Shown here: positions 10,129 to 20,526 of the stretch, one piece after another
Layout: each line of letters opens with the position of its first letter
Numbering within the stretch: position 1 is the first letter of the stretch
DNA from: Lacimicrobium alkaliphilum
GTDB lineage: Bacteria; Pseudomonadota; Gammaproteobacteria; Enterobacterales; Alteromonadaceae
Reading direction: 5' to 3'
Length of the DNA stretch: 64,000 nucleotides
NCBI RefSeq assembly: GCF_001466725.1
Contig: NZ_CP013650.1
Location: 1,860,001 to 1,924,000 of the forward strand
Position numbers and translations under genes: made by a program
Notes under the pieces: generated by a model
Told to the model about the DNA's origin: nothing
Seen by the model: the letters and a program-made list of their open reading frames with translations, nothing else
Database searches by the model: none

Positions 10129-10839
10129 ATGAAATTGAAGTTCTCAATTTATCGTTACAATCCTGATGTCGATAATGCCCCTCGCATGCAGGACTATGAG
10201 CTGGATGTAGAAGAAGGCCGTGACATGATGGTGCTGGATGCACTGATTTTGCTCAAAGAGCAGGATCCGACGCTGGCGTTTCGCCGCTCATGCCGTGAAG
10301 GGGTGTGTGGCTCTGATGGCGTGAATATGAACGGCAAAAATGGTCTGGCCTGTATCACGCCATTGTCTGCTTTGGGTAAAGGGAAAGTCGTTGTACGCCC
10401 ATTGCCCGGACTGCCAGTAGTCAGGGATCTGGTTGTAGACATGAGCCAGTTCTATACTCAGTACGAGAAAATTAAGCCTTATCTGATCAACAATGACACG
10501 AAGCCGCCGGCGCGGGAGTACCTGCAAAGCCCTGAAGAGCGTGAAAAGCTTGATGGCTTATATGAGTGTATTCTTTGTGCCTGTTGCTCTACATCCTGTC
10601 CGTCGTTCTGGTGGAATCCGGATAAGTTTATCGGCCCGGCCGGGTTGCTGCATGCTTATCGTTTTCTGGCTGACAGCCGTGACACGGCAACCGAAGAGCG
10701 ACTCAGCGAGCTGGATGATGCCTTCAGTGTATTCCGTTGCCACGGCATTATGAATTGTGTCAGCGTTTGTCCAAAAGGGCTGAATCCGACCAAGGCAATT
10801 GGTCAGATTAAATCAATGCTATTGCAACGCGCTGTTTAG
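10129..10839 (+). CDS. sdhB: Succinate dehydrogenase iron-sulfur subunit
   Basis: Carries electrons from SdhA to ubiquinone through three clusters. The 236-residue sequence has all ligands. The [2Fe-2S] set is C55, C60, D63 and C75 (CREGVCGSD ... GLAC). The [4Fe-4S] set lies in CILCACCSTSCPSFW, and the [3Fe-4S] set in CHGIMNCVSVCPKGLNP. A good ribosome binding site (AGAGGAG) precedes the ATG. It is the last sdh gene; a terminator-like hairpin follows before sucA. Confidence 0.97.
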   Translation: MKLKFSIYRYNPDVDNAPRMQDYELDVEEGRDMMVLDALILLKEQDPTLAFRRSCREGVCGSDGVNMNGKNGLACITPLSALGKGKVVVRPLPGLPVVRDLVVDMSQFYTQYEKIKPYLINNDTKPPAREYLQSPEEREKLDGLYECILCACCSTSCPSFWWNPDKFIGPAGLLHAYRFLADSRDTATEERLSELDDAFSVFRCHGIMNCVSVCPKGLNPTKAIGQIKSMLLQRAV

Positions 10840-10906
10840 TGAAAGGGGATCCGTTAGTGCCACAATCAATTAGCAGAATAGCGGACAGATAAATGTTGAT
10901 AGCTAG

Positions 10907-10936
10907 ATAGCCATCCGACACCGGATGGCTATTTTA
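10907..10936 (+). terminator. Hairpin terminator / attenuator between sdhB and sucA
   Basis: An 11-bp perfect stem (ATAGCCATCCG / CGGATGGCTAT, loop ACAC) is followed by TTTATT. It can stop or reduce transcription leaving sdhB. Because sucA follows in the same direction, partial read-through is likely. Alternatively sucA may have its own promoter in 10937-11039. Confidence 0.7.
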
Positions 10937-11039
10937 TTATGGTAAAGAGGGCCTTGCACGAGCGGGGTACCTTGAAAAGTGACACAGCCGGTGTCAGTAA
11001 AGAGTAGTTAATTCCTGTCTTAATGATTAAGGGACAAAA

Positions 11040-13862
11040 ATGCTAGAAAGCGTGATGAAAGCATGGTGGGATTCGTCTCACATGGCTGGTGGAAACGCTG
11101 CTTATATAGAAGAACTCTATGAAGCATATCTGGATGATCCTAAGAGCGTATCCGAGCAGTGGCGTGAGGTTTTCGACCAGTTACCTAAGGTAAATGGTGT
11201 CGAGCTGGAGTCAAACCACAGTGAGATCCGTGAGCAGTTTCGCGCCATGGCACAGATGGGGCCCATGAGCCGTGTCAGTGCCGCTCCGGCAGGTGCCTCT
11301 GCCAGTGATCAGAAACAGGTTAAGGTTCTGCAGTTGATCAATGCCTATCGTTTTCGCGGTCATCAGCATGCCAACCTCGACCCTCTGGGTCTGTGGCAAC
11401 AGGAAAGGGTCAGGGATCTTGAACTGTCTCATCATGAACTAAACGAATCCGATTTCGACATCAATTTTAATGTGGGTTCCTATGCCATCGGCCAGGAAAC
11501 CATGCCTCTGGGTGAGCTGTTCAAGTCTCTTAATCGTACCTATTGCAGCTCAATTGGTGCTGAGTACATGCACATCACCAATACCGAGCAGAAGCGCTGG
11601 CTGCAACAGCGTTTTGAATCGGTACAGGCAAGGCCAACCTTTGAGCGTGATACCAAAATCGGCATTCTAAAGGGGCTGGTCGCTGCTGATGGCATGGAGA
11701 AGTATCTCGGCTCTAAATTTCCCGGTGCCAAACGCTTCTCGCTTGAAGGCGGCGACGCGCTGATCCCGATGCTGAAAAACCTGATTAACCACGCCGGCAG
11801 CAATGGTGCTAAAGAAGTGGTGATCGGCATGGCTCACCGGGGGCGCTTAAATGTTCTGGTGAACGTGCTGGGTAAAAACCCTTCAGTATTGTTTGACGAA
11901 TTTGCCGGTAAACATGACGAGTCTCTGGGCTCTGGTGATGTGAAGTATCACGCGGGTTACTCTTCTGATTTTGCCACTCCGGGCGGGAATGTGCATCTTG
12001 CTCTGGCCTTTAACCCCTCACATCTGGAGATTGTTAATCCGGTGGTCATTGGTTCTGTTCGGGCTCGTCTGGACAGAAGGGGCTGTAAGGATGGCTCGGC
12101 GGTGTTACCTGTGACGATTCATGGCGATGCGGCTATCGCAGGACAGGGGGTGGTTCAGGAAACCTTCAATATGTCACAAACCCGTGGTTTTGCCGTTGGC
12201 GGAACCGTGCGTATCGTGATTAATAATCAGGTGGGCTTTACCACCTCCAAGACTGAAGATGCCCGTTCAACTCAGTATTGTACCGATATCGCCAAGATGG
12301 TGCAGGCGCCGATTTTCCATGTGAATGCCGATGATCCTGAAGCCGTTGTGTTCGTGACGAACCTGGCGATAGATTACCGTAATACCTTTAAACGGGATGT
12401 GGTCATTGATCTGGTCTGTTACCGCCGCCATGGTCACAATGAAGCCGATGAGCCGAGTGCTACTCAGCCGGTTATGTATAAGAAAATTAAAAAGCACCCC
12501 GTAGCCCGTCAGTTGTATGCTGATCAGTTAATGGCCGAGGGTATCATCGAAAAACATGAGGTGGAGAAGCTGGTCAGCGACTACCGCGCCGCACTGGACC
12601 ACGGTGCCTGTGTGGTGGATGAATGGCGCCCTATGACCGAGCACTCTGTTGATTGGTCGCCTTATATTGGCCACGACTGGGACACTAAATATGACGGTGC
12701 CTTGTCAGTTGAAAAGCTCAAAGAACTGGGCGAGCGAGTTTGCCATGTTCCTGATGATTTCACACTGAATTCCCGTGTGAACAAGCTTTATCAGGACAGG
12801 GCGGCGATGATCGCCGGTGATAAGAAGCTGGACTGGGGCTGTGCCGAGTTGCTGGCCTACGCGTCGGTAGTCGACAGAGGGGACCGGATACGTATCTGTG
12901 GTCAGGACTCTGGCCGGGGCACCTTCTTCCACCGCCATGCGGTATTGCACAATCAGGAAGATGGTCAGACCTATATGCCATTACAGCATGTATCTGAAGA
13001 GCAGGGGCCGATTGAAATTTATGACTCTGTACTCTCCGAAGAAGCGGTAATGGCCTTTGAATACGGTTATTCCACCGCTGAGCCTGGCTGTCTGACGATC
13101 TGGGAAGCCCAGTTTGGCGATTTTGCCAATGGCGCGCAGGTTGTGATCGATCAGTTCCTCAGCTCCGGTGAGCATAAATGGGGGCGCCTCTGTGGTCTGA
13201 CCCTGTTGCTGCCTCACGGTTACGAAGGGCAGGGGCCGGAGCACAGCTCTGCCCGTCTGGAGCGCTTCCTGCAGCTATGCGCCGACCACAACTGGCAAAT
13301 CTGTGTGCCTTCTACTCCGGCTCAGGTTTACAATATGTTGCGCCGGCAGATGGTTCGCCCCATGCGTCGTCCATTAATTGTGATGTCACCGAAATCTTTG
13401 TTGCGCCATGCCCAGGCCACTTCCAGTCTGGAAGAACTGGCAGAAGGTCAGTTTAAGAATGTCATCGGTGAGATTGATGATATGGATGCCAAGAAGGTAA
13501 AGCGGGTGGTGATGTGCTCTGGTAAGGTTTTTTATGATCTGCTGGACCAGCGCCGTAAGAATGAGCAGGACGACGTTGCCATTATTCGTATTGAGCAGCT
13601 GTATCCGTTTCCTCATGAAGAAATTGCAGAAGTACTTAAACCTTATCAGCATGTTAAGGATTGGGTATGGTGTCAGGAAGAGCCACAGAACCAGGGTGCC
13701 TGGTATTGTAGTCAGCACCACTTTTATGCTGCGATCCCACAGGGTACCAAGTTAACTTATGCAGGGCGCTCTGCATCTGCTTCGCCAGCCGTAGGCTATG
13801 TTTCATTGCACAACCAGCAACAAAAAGCCCTGGTTGATGATGCATTATCGATAAAGAAATAA
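11040..13862 (+). CDS. sucA: 2-oxoglutarate dehydrogenase E1 component
   Basis: This is the thiamine-diphosphate-dependent decarboxylase of the oxoglutarate dehydrogenase complex. At 940 aa it matches the E. coli enzyme. The N-terminal E2-binding helix ([20 protein letters not shown]), the active-site block [14 protein letters not shown] (about residues 263-276), the [14 protein letters not shown] loop and the transketolase-like pyrimidine domain ([14 protein letters not shown]) are all present. It heads the sucAB pair, 10 bases before sucB. Confidence 0.97.
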   Translation: MLESVMKAWWDSSHMAGGNAAYIEELYEAYLDDPKSVSEQWREVFDQLPKVNGVELESNHSEIREQFRAMAQMGPMSRVSAAPAGASASDQKQVKVLQLINAYRFRGHQHANLDPLGLWQQERVRDLELSHHELNESDFDINFNVGSYAIGQETMPLGELFKSLNRTYCSSIGAEYMHITNTEQKRWLQQRFESVQARPTFERDTKIGILKGLVAADGMEKYLGSKFPGAKRFSLEGGDALIPMLKNLINHAGSNGAKEVVIGMAHRGRLNVLVNVLGKNPSVLFDEFAGKHDESLGSGDVKYHAGYSSDFATPGGNVHLALAFNPSHLEIVNPVVIGSVRARLDRRGCKDGSAVLPVTIHGDAAIAGQGVVQETFNMSQTRGFAVGGTVRIVINNQVGFTTSKTEDARSTQYCTDIAKMVQAPIFHVNADDPEAVVFVTNLAIDYRNTFKRDVVIDLVCYRRHGHNEADEPSATQPVMYKKIKKHPVARQLYADQLMAEGIIEKHEVEKLVSDYRAALDHGACVVDEWRPMTEHSVDWSPYIGHDWDTKYDGALSVEKLKELGERVCHVPDDFTLNSRVNKLYQDRAAMIAGDKKLDWGCAELLAYASVVDRGDRIRICGQDSGRGTFFHRHAVLHNQEDGQTYMPLQHVSEEQGPIEIYDSVLSEEAVMAFEYGYSTAEPGCLTIWEAQFGDFANGAQVVIDQFLSSGEHKWGRLCGLTLLLPHGYEGQGPEHSSARLERFLQLCADHNWQICVPSTPAQVYNMLRRQMVRPMRRPLIVMSPKSLLRHAQATSSLEELAEGQFKNVIGEIDDMDAKKVKRVVMCSGKVFYDLLDQRRKNEQDDVAIIRIEQLYPFPHEEIAEVLKPYQHVKDWVWCQEEPQNQGAWYCSQHHFYAAIPQGTKLTYAGRSASASPAVGYVSLHNQQQKALVDDALSIKK

Positions 13863-13872
13863 AGGGACCACT

Positions 13873-15444
13873 ATGACCATTGAAATTAAAGTTCCGGTAT
13901 TGCCCGAATCCGTGGCCGACGCCACTATTGCCACCTGGCATGTTAAGCCTGGTGACAGTGTCTCCAGAGATCAGAATCTGGTCGACATAGAAACCGATAA
14001 AGTGGTTCTTGAAGTGGTGGCGCCCGCCGATGGTGTGATTGGCGAAATCATTGAAGAAGAGGGTGCCACTGTGGGCGCTGAACAGGTTATTGCCAAACTG
14101 GATGAAGGTAAATCATCAGGTGGCTCATCGGATAAGAAAGCGTCAGATAAGAGTGACGAGGACAGCGAAGATGACTCCGGTGACAACGGTGATTCGGATG
14201 ATAAAGATACCGAGAAAAAACAGGCTCCTGTAAGCGGCAAAGGCAAGAACATGGAAATTAAGGTTCCTGTACTGCCGGAATCTGTGGCTGATGCCACTAT
14301 CGCCACCTGGCATGTAGAAGCGGGAGAGTCGGTATCCCGGGATCAGAATCTGGTGGATATCGAAACCGATAAAGTGGTACTTGAAGTGGTCGCGCCAGCT
14401 GATGGCACGCTTTCAGAGATCCTTGCTAAAGAAGGCGATACCGTTACCGCCGAGCAGGTTATCGCCAATTTCAGTGCCGGCGGTTCAGGATCCGCCGATT
14501 CAAAAGACAGCAAGCAGGAAAAATCAGAATCCTCATCCGATGACAGCTCCGGTGATGCACTCAGCCCTTCTGTACGCAGATTGCTGGCAGAAAAAGGTGT
14601 GGATGCCGCTAAGGTGAAAGGTACTGGCAAGAACGGCCGTATCACCAAAGAAGATGTGGAAAAATACCTCAAAGGCGGCGACAAATCGGATAGTAAATCC
14701 TCAGGCGAGCAGGCTACCCCTGCTGCTGTGGCTGGCACTGCGGATCGTACCGAAAAACGTGTACCTATGACCCGCCTGCGCAAGACCATCGCTAACCGTC
14801 TGCTGGAGGCGAAAAACTCCACCGCCATGCTGACCACCTTTAACGAGGTGAATATGCATCCGGTAATGAGCCTGCGCAAGCAATATCAGGAAGCCTTCGA
14901 GAAGCGCCATGGTGTGCGCCTTGGCTTTATGTCCTTCTATGTTAAGGCGGTAGTGGAAGCACTCAAGCGCTTCCCTGAAGTGAATGCGTCTATCGATGGT
15001 GATGATATCTGCTATCACAACTACTTTGATATCTCGATGGCCGTATCCACACCCCGTGGTCTGGTCACACCCGTCCTGCGTGATTGTGATCAGCTGTCTA
15101 TGGCAGACATTGAAAAAGGCATCAAGGAACTGGCTGTTAAGGGCCGTGATGGCAAGCTGTCCATGGATGATCTGCAGGGTGGGAATTTCACCATCACCAA
15201 CGGTGGCGTGTTTGGCTCACTGATGTCGACGCCTATTATCAACCCGCCGCAAAGCGCGATTCTGGGTATGCATAAGATTCAGGATCGGCCCATGGCCGTG
15301 GATGGCAAGGTGGAGATTCTGCCAATGATGTACCTGGCCTTGTCTTATGATCACCGCATCATCGATGGTAAAGAGTCGGTGGGCTTCCTGGTGACAATCA
15401 AAGAGTTGCTGGAAGATCCAACCCGTCTGTTACTGGACGTGTAA
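13873..15444 (+). CDS. sucB: 2-oxoglutarate dehydrogenase E2 (dihydrolipoyl succinyltransferase), two lipoyl domains
   Basis: This is the core succinyl-transfer subunit of the complex. The 523-residue protein is about 120 longer than E. coli SucB because the N-terminal lipoyl domain is duplicated. Domain 1 (about 1-78) has lipoyl Lys43 and domain 2 (about 127-203) has Lys167, both in [11 protein letters not shown]. Acidic Ser/Asp/Lys linkers follow each domain. Next come the peripheral-subunit-binding domain ([13 protein letters not shown], about 233-270) and the catalytic domain ending with the DHRIIDGKE active-site motif. The two lipoyl copies are nearly identical in protein but differ at many synonymous positions, so the duplication is not recent. 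An in-frame ATG at 14251 opens the second copy and would give a normal-size 397-residue form. Confidence 0.96.
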   Translation: MTIEIKVPVLPESVADATIATWHVKPGDSVSRDQNLVDIETDKVVLEVVAPADGVIGEIIEEEGATVGAEQVIAKLDEGKSSGGSSDKKASDKSDEDSEDDSGDNGDSDDKDTEKKQAPVSGKGKNMEIKVPVLPESVADATIATWHVEAGESVSRDQNLVDIETDKVVLEVVAPADGTLSEILAKEGDTVTAEQVIANFSAGGSGSADSKDSKQEKSESSSDDSSGDALSPSVRRLLAEKGVDAAKVKGTGKNGRITKEDVEKYLKGGDKSDSKSSGEQATPAAVAGTADRTEKRVPMTRLRKTIANRLLEAKNSTAMLTTFNEVNMHPVMSLRKQYQEAFEKRHGVRLGFMSFYVKAVVEALKRFPEVNASIDGDDICYHNYFDISMAVSTPRGLVTPVLRDCDQLSMADIEKGIKELAVKGRDGKLSMDDLQGGNFTITNGGVFGSLMSTPIINPPQSAILGMHKIQDRPMAVDGKVEILPMMYLALSYDHRIIDGKESVGFLVTIKELLEDPTRLLLDV

Positions 15445-15688
15445 TGGCAAGGGAGTCTCCTCTGAGACTCCGCTAAAGAACAGGCTCTGCTATGGTTTAC
15501 TGTGGCAGGGCAAAAGTGCTTAGTTCACAGATTGTTCTAAGTGCACGCGGTTTATACCAACGGGTATTAGGCCGTGATCTGGGGGGGACCCCGCGAGCCG
15601 GCACTGATGCCGGATAACCCGCCGGAATGTGAATTTCGGTAAATTCTGACTGCAGATGCAGTTTTTCGCAAAAAACGGAAAGAACACC
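15445..15688 (+). promoter_or_regulatory. Hairpin-rich leader upstream of sucC
   Basis: A 244-base gap separates sucB from sucC. It holds a hairpin just after sucB (GGAGTCT / AGACTCC, near 15451-15470, without a clear U tract). Further on are a short TACC/GGTA hairpin near 15555-15566, a G-run facing a C-run (15581-15592) and a perfect CCGGCA-CTGA-TGCCGG hairpin (15598-15613). The cluster of hairpins close to the start suggests a structured 5' leader that may regulate sucCD. No known riboswitch class was recognised. Confidence 0.45.
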
Positions 15689-16858
15689 ATGAACTTGCAT
15701 GAATATCAGGGCAAAAAACTCTTTGCCGAATATGGTTTACCCGTTTCCGAAGGGTATGCTGCCGAAACACCTCAGGCAGCAGTAGAAGCCGCTGAGCGTA
15801 TCGGTGGCAATGAATGGGTGGTTAAGTGTCAGGTGCACGCCGGTGGCCGCGGTAAGGCCGGTGGTGTCAAACTGGTTAAAACCAAAGATGAGATCCGTCA
15901 GTTTGCACAGCATTGGCTGGGTAAGAACCTGGTGACTTATCAGACTGATGAACAGGGTCAGCCAGTAAACAAAATTCTGGTTGAGTCCTGCACTGATATC
16001 GATAAAGAGCTGTATTTAGGTGCTGTGGTTGACCGTGCCAGTCGACGTATCGTGTTTATGGCTTCCACTGAAGGCGGTGTTGAGATTGAGAAAGTGGCGG
16101 AAGAAACCCCTGAGAAAATTCTCAAGGCAGCCATTGACCCGCTGGTTGGCGCGCAGCCTTATCAGGCCCGTGAAATTGCTTTTAAACTGGGCCTTGAAGG
16201 CGTTCAGGTTAAGCAGTTTACTAAGATTTTCCTCGGCCTGGCGAAGATGTTTGAAGATCTGGATGTGGCGCTGATTGAAGTCAATCCGCTGGTCATTAAC
16301 AGCGATGGCGATCTCCACTGTCTGGATGCCAAACTGGTTGTGGACAGCAATGCGCTGTACCGTCAGCCTAAAGTACAGGATATGCATGATCCTTCCCAGG
16401 AAGATGCCCGTGAAGCACAGGCTGCCAAGTGGGAACTGAACTATGTGGCACTGGATGGCAATATCGGTTGTATGGTAAACGGGGCCGGTCTGGCCATGGG
16501 TACCATGGATATCGTTAAATTACATGGCGGTGCACCGGCTAATTTCCTGGATGTTGGGGGCGGTGCCACCAAAGAGCGGGTAACCGAAGCCTTCAAAATT
16601 ATCCTGTCTGACAGCAATGTACAGGCGGTATTGGTGAACATTTTCGGTGGTATTGTACGCTGTGACATGATCGCCGAGGGCATTATCGGTGCCGTAGAGG
16701 AAGTAGGCGTCAATGTTCCTGTGGTAGTGCGCTTAGAGGGTAATAACGCCGAACTGGGCACCAAAAAACTGGAAGAATGTGATCTGAATATTATTGCCGC
16801 TACCAGCCTGACCGATGCAGCTGAGAAAGTGGTAGCCGCAGCCGGAGGTGCAGCATGA
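15689..16858 (+). CDS. sucC: Succinyl-CoA ligase (ADP-forming) beta subunit
   Basis: Works with SucD to convert succinyl-CoA to succinate with nucleotide phosphorylation. The 389-residue protein begins [16 protein letters not shown], the standard family N-terminus, so the ATG at 15689 is chosen over an in-frame upstream start at 15656. The ATP-grasp region ([17 protein letters not shown]) and the C-terminal CoA-ligase block ([17 protein letters not shown]) are intact. The last codon overlaps the sucD start (ATGA), giving coupled translation of the two subunits. Confidence 0.97.
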   Translation: MNLHEYQGKKLFAEYGLPVSEGYAAETPQAAVEAAERIGGNEWVVKCQVHAGGRGKAGGVKLVKTKDEIRQFAQHWLGKNLVTYQTDEQGQPVNKILVESCTDIDKELYLGAVVDRASRRIVFMASTEGGVEIEKVAEETPEKILKAAIDPLVGAQPYQAREIAFKLGLEGVQVKQFTKIFLGLAKMFEDLDVALIEVNPLVINSDGDLHCLDAKLVVDSNALYRQPKVQDMHDPSQEDAREAQAAKWELNYVALDGNIGCMVNGAGLAMGTMDIVKLHGGAPANFLDVGGGATKERVTEAFKIILSDSNVQAVLVNIFGGIVRCDMIAEGIIGAVEEVGVNVPVVVRLEGNNAELGTKKLEECDLNIIAATSLTDAAEKVVAAAGGAA

Positions 16859-17727
16859 GCGTCTTGATTGATAAAAATACCAAAGTGATCTGCCAGGGTT
16901 TTACTGGTGGTCAGGGTACCTTTCACTCTGAGCAGGCGATTGCCTATGGTACGCAGATGGTTGGTGGTGTGACGCCGGGTAAAGGTGGCACTGAACACCT
17001 GGGACTGCCGGTTTTTAATACCGTGCGTGAAGCCGTTGAAGCCACTGGTGCCACGGCGACTGTGATCTATGTCCCCGCGCCGTTTTGTAAAGACTCTATT
17101 GTTGAAGCAGCCGATGCCGGTATCGAACTGATTGTTTGTATCACCGAAGGTATTCCCACCATCGATATGCTGTACGTTAAAGAGTATATCGATAACAAAG
17201 GTGTGCGCATGATCGGGCCTAACTGCCCGGGCGTGATCACCCCTGATGAGTGTAAGATCGGTATCATGCCTGGCCATATTCACAAGGCGGGTAAAGTGGG
17301 TATCGTATCCCGTTCAGGAACGCTGACCTATGAAGCGGTTAAGCAGACTACCGATGAAGGTTTTGGTCAGTCTACCTGTGTGGGTATCGGTGGCGATCCT
17401 ATTCCGGGCTCTAACTTTATCGATATTCTTGAGCTGTTCGAAAAAGATCCAAAAACCGAAGCTATCGTGATGATCGGTGAAATCGGTGGTACCGCTGAAG
17501 AAGAAGCGGCGGCTTATATCAAAGAGCATGTGACTAAGCCGGTGGTGTCGTACATCGCTGGTGTTACTGCGCCTCCGGGTAAACGTATGGGTCATGCCGG
17601 AGCCATTATCTCAGGTGGTAAAGGCACAGCAGACGATAAGTTTAAAGCCCTTCAGGATGCCGGTGTTACTACTGTGCGTTCACTGGCTGATATCGGTAAG
17701 GCGCTGCGCGAAGCCACTGGCTGGTAA
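16855..17727 (+). CDS. sucD: Succinyl-CoA ligase alpha subunit
   Basis: The 290-residue alpha subunit holds the CoA-binding Rossmann domain ([15 protein letters not shown] near the N-terminus) and the phosphorylated active-site histidine in [15 protein letters not shown] (His about 246). Length and motifs are standard. It overlaps sucC by four bases and is followed at once by a strong terminator, so it ends the TCA block. Confidence 0.97.
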   Translation: MSVLIDKNTKVICQGFTGGQGTFHSEQAIAYGTQMVGGVTPGKGGTEHLGLPVFNTVREAVEATGATATVIYVPAPFCKDSIVEAADAGIELIVCITEGIPTIDMLYVKEYIDNKGVRMIGPNCPGVITPDECKIGIMPGHIHKAGKVGIVSRSGTLTYEAVKQTTDEGFGQSTCVGIGGDPIPGSNFIDILELFEKDPKTEAIVMIGEIGGTAEEEAAAYIKEHVTKPVVSYIAGVTAPPGKRMGHAGAIISGGKGTADDKFKALQDAGVTTVRSLADIGKALREATGW

Positions 17728-17750
17728 AGTGCTGAACTGAAATGCAGTAT

Positions 17751-17778
17751 AAAAACCCGCTTCCGAGCGGGTTTTTTT
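17751..17778 (+). terminator. Rho-independent terminator after sucD
   Basis: A perfect stem AAAACCCGCT / AGCGGGTTTT with a TCCG tetraloop runs into seven T. It lies 24 bases after the sucD stop and closes the sdh-suc transcription block. Confidence 0.92.
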
Positions 17779-17851
17779 ATGCCCGGTGGTTGAAGGACTG
17801 ACCAGTTGGCAGCATACTGATGGTGTTAATAAAACGTTAAGGACAGACCTG

Positions 17852-20407
17852 ATGGGAACACAGACATTAACCGGATTTCGTTACTCACTATTATCACTGG
17901 CCCTGTTGGGGCTGAGCGGCTGTCTCGACAGCGACACCGGTGAGCTGCCGACACCGACGCCGCCGCCCACAGGTTCTCCCGCACCAGCTCCTGAGCCCGA
18001 GCCCTTACCACCGCAGCCTGAACTCAGCACCTTTGCCCCTGATGATGAGCCGGTCAGTGCCAGTATCACCTGGACCGATTAAGGTGTGCCCTATGTCAAA
18101 GCCGATAATCTCGAAGGGCTGGGTTATGGTGTAGGTTACAGCTTCGCCAATGACAATATCTGTATCCTGGCAGACCAGATTATTAAATTTAACTCTCAGC
18201 GCTCGCGCTTTTTCGGCCCTCATACGCCAGGTTCTGATGACAATGCCAATCTTATTAATGATTTCGGTTTTCTGACTCTGGGGATCCGCGATAATGCCGA
18301 GCAGAATTACGCTCAGCTTAGTGAACCAACCCGGGCATTACTGGAAGGCTATGCGCAGGGATACAACGAGTATCTTGCTACCACAGGCGTTAATAATATT
18401 GACCCCGGTTGCGCCGGTCAGCCCTGGGTACAGTCCATCAGTGCTTTGGATCTGCTTACCTATGCACAGGGTGTGGCCCTGTTGCCCGGAGCCAGCAATT
18501 TTGTTGGCGCCATGTTTATTGCCGCACCACCAGGGCAGGACTTTGCACCCGGTCCGGCCTCTGCTGGCCAGCTTCCGGAGAATATGAAATTTGATGTGCA
18601 GGTTAATGGTATTCCCGATGCTAACCCCACCGAGGAGGGTTCTAATGGCTGGGCTTTGGGGAGTGATCTGACTGCCAGTGGGCAGGGCATGTTGCTGGCC
18701 AACCCCCATTTTCCTCATACCGGTAATCAGCGCTTCTGGCAATTTGGCACAGAAATTCCTGGTCAGCTGAAAGTTGTCGGGGGATCTTTGTCCGGCATGC
18801 CGGGCATAGTTAATATTGGCTTTAATAAAGATGTTGCCTGGACCCATACATTTTCTACCGCCGATCACTTTATTTTGCACCGGCTCAGTCTGGATCCGGA
18901 GAATCCTGAGGGCACCAGCTATCTGCTGGATGGTGAGCCGGTTGATATGACCACTAAGACGTTGCAGGTAGAGGTTGCGGTGGCGCCCGGTGTGACCACC
19001 ATGCTGGAGAAAACCAGTTATTACAGTGAATTCGGGCCAGTTATCGTGGTGCCGGGGGCCTTGCCATGGGGAACGGATTTTACTGGTAGTAAAGTGGCTT
19101 TTGCTATTAATGATGCCAACCTGCCTAATTTTGATGTATTTGATCACTGGCTGGGCCTGAACCGGGCCCGCAATATCGAAGAATACAAAGCCGTATTCAA
19201 AGCGCGTACCGGTATAGTATTTAATAATGCCATGGCCACGGATAAAGACGGCAAGGTGTTTTATATCGATGGTTCGTCCGTGCCGGGTTTGTCGCCAGAG
19301 GCGGTACAAGCCTGGTCACGGGATGTGTTTTATCAAAGCTTTAGCCAGGAAGCCGGTCTGACTATCGTACCGGGGAACTCAAGCCTGTATCTGACCCAGG
19401 GCACCATAGAGTATGAGCGCGCGCCGAAGTTAGAGCGTACGGATTTTGTGCAAAACTCCAATAACAGTTACTGGCTGACCAATCCGGCCGAGCCTATTAC
19501 TGACGTGCCGCTTTTATATGGCACCACCAATACTCAGCAGTCCTTGCGCTCCAGAATGGGGCAGAAGATGTTGGCAGAGGGTGGATCAGATAATGGTTTA
19601 TTTACACTGGCCGATCTGCGCGATGCACTGACCAATAATCGCAATTATTTAGGTGAAGCTATCCTTGATAGCCTATTGACAGCCTGTACCGCCAGAGGTG
19701 ATGAAGGCGTGCTGGTAGACGAACAGAGCGTCAGTATCGCGCCTGCCTGTGATGCCCTGGCCATGTGGGATGGACGCATGAATCTCGGCAGTGCCGGTGC
19801 CATGATGTTCCGCGAATTTGCCACTGAGTTTAATAATGATCCTCAGTGGCGGGTGCCATTCAGCCCTCAGGACCCGTTAAATACGCCCAGAGACCTGGAT
19901 GCAAACGATAAAGTACTGCAACAACTGGCAACGGCAATGTTGAGAATACAGGATGCGGGACTGGCTGTGGATGTGACGCTGGGTGAAGTACAGTTTGTTG
20001 AACGCAGTCTGCCTGACGGCAGCCCTTCGGGCGTGCGCCTGCCCTGGGCCGGTGCCAATAATGTGGAAGGGGGCTTTAATGTGTTTCGTTCCAACATGGC
20101 CAACGACGGTCTGATTCTGCCTCGGCACACCTACCCACAGCTACCCGGCTCACAGATGAGTGAGCAAGGCTACCATATTACCTATGGCTCTAGCTGGAAG
20201 TTTGTGATGGAATTCACAGAACAGGGGCCAGAGGCCGAAGGTATTCTGACTTATTCTCAGTCAAGAAACCTGCTTTCGGATCACTATTCGGATCAAACGG
20301 AACTGTACTCCCAACAGCCTCAGCTACGGCCGATCTATTATCATAATGAGGATATTCAGGCTAATAGCATAAAAACACTGGAGCTAAACAGCAGTCAGGG
20401 TGACTAG
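17852..20407 (+). pseudogene. Penicillin acylase family lipoprotein, interrupted by one in-frame TAA
   Basis: Read as one frame this is an 851-codon Ntn-hydrolase of the penicillin / acyl-homoserine-lactone acylase family. It has a lipoprotein signal (LLGLSGC, Cys about 24), a Pro-rich linker, the family N-terminal block and the autoproteolytic nucleophile Ser264 in EGSNGWALGSD. Codon 77 is TAA (18080-18082), inside the conserved stretch ITWTD-stop-GVPYVKADN, where homologues usually carry an aromatic residue. A single TAT or TAC to TAA change explains it. No frame shift occurs and the 774 codons after the stop are open and well conserved in character. A restart at GTG 18086 would lack the export signal and has no ribosome binding site. 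Read-through or a sequencing error are the alternatives to true loss. Confidence 0.85.
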
Positions 20408-20428
20408 GTTCCCCTCGCTATACAGTCA

Positions 20429-20452
20429 AACGCCGGTCAACTGACCGGCGTT
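20429..20452 (+). terminator. Probable terminator after the penicillin acylase pseudogene
   Basis: AACGCCGGTC pairs perfectly with GACCGGCGTT across a four-base loop. The following GTTGTATT is only moderately T-rich, so termination may be weak. It lies between the pseudogene and glnS. Confidence 0.6.
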
Positions 20453-20526
20453 GTTGTATTCTGCATCGCTATAATACCTGCTACAATCGGCGTTTTGTTT
20501 CTTCATGCACTGATATAGGGGTTCAG

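Noticed and set aside
18338..19309. 323-codon reverse-strand frame opposite the acylase pseudogene, considered as a replacement gene
   Set aside because: No ribosome binding site or family character; the forward strand encodes clear acylase motifs throughout.
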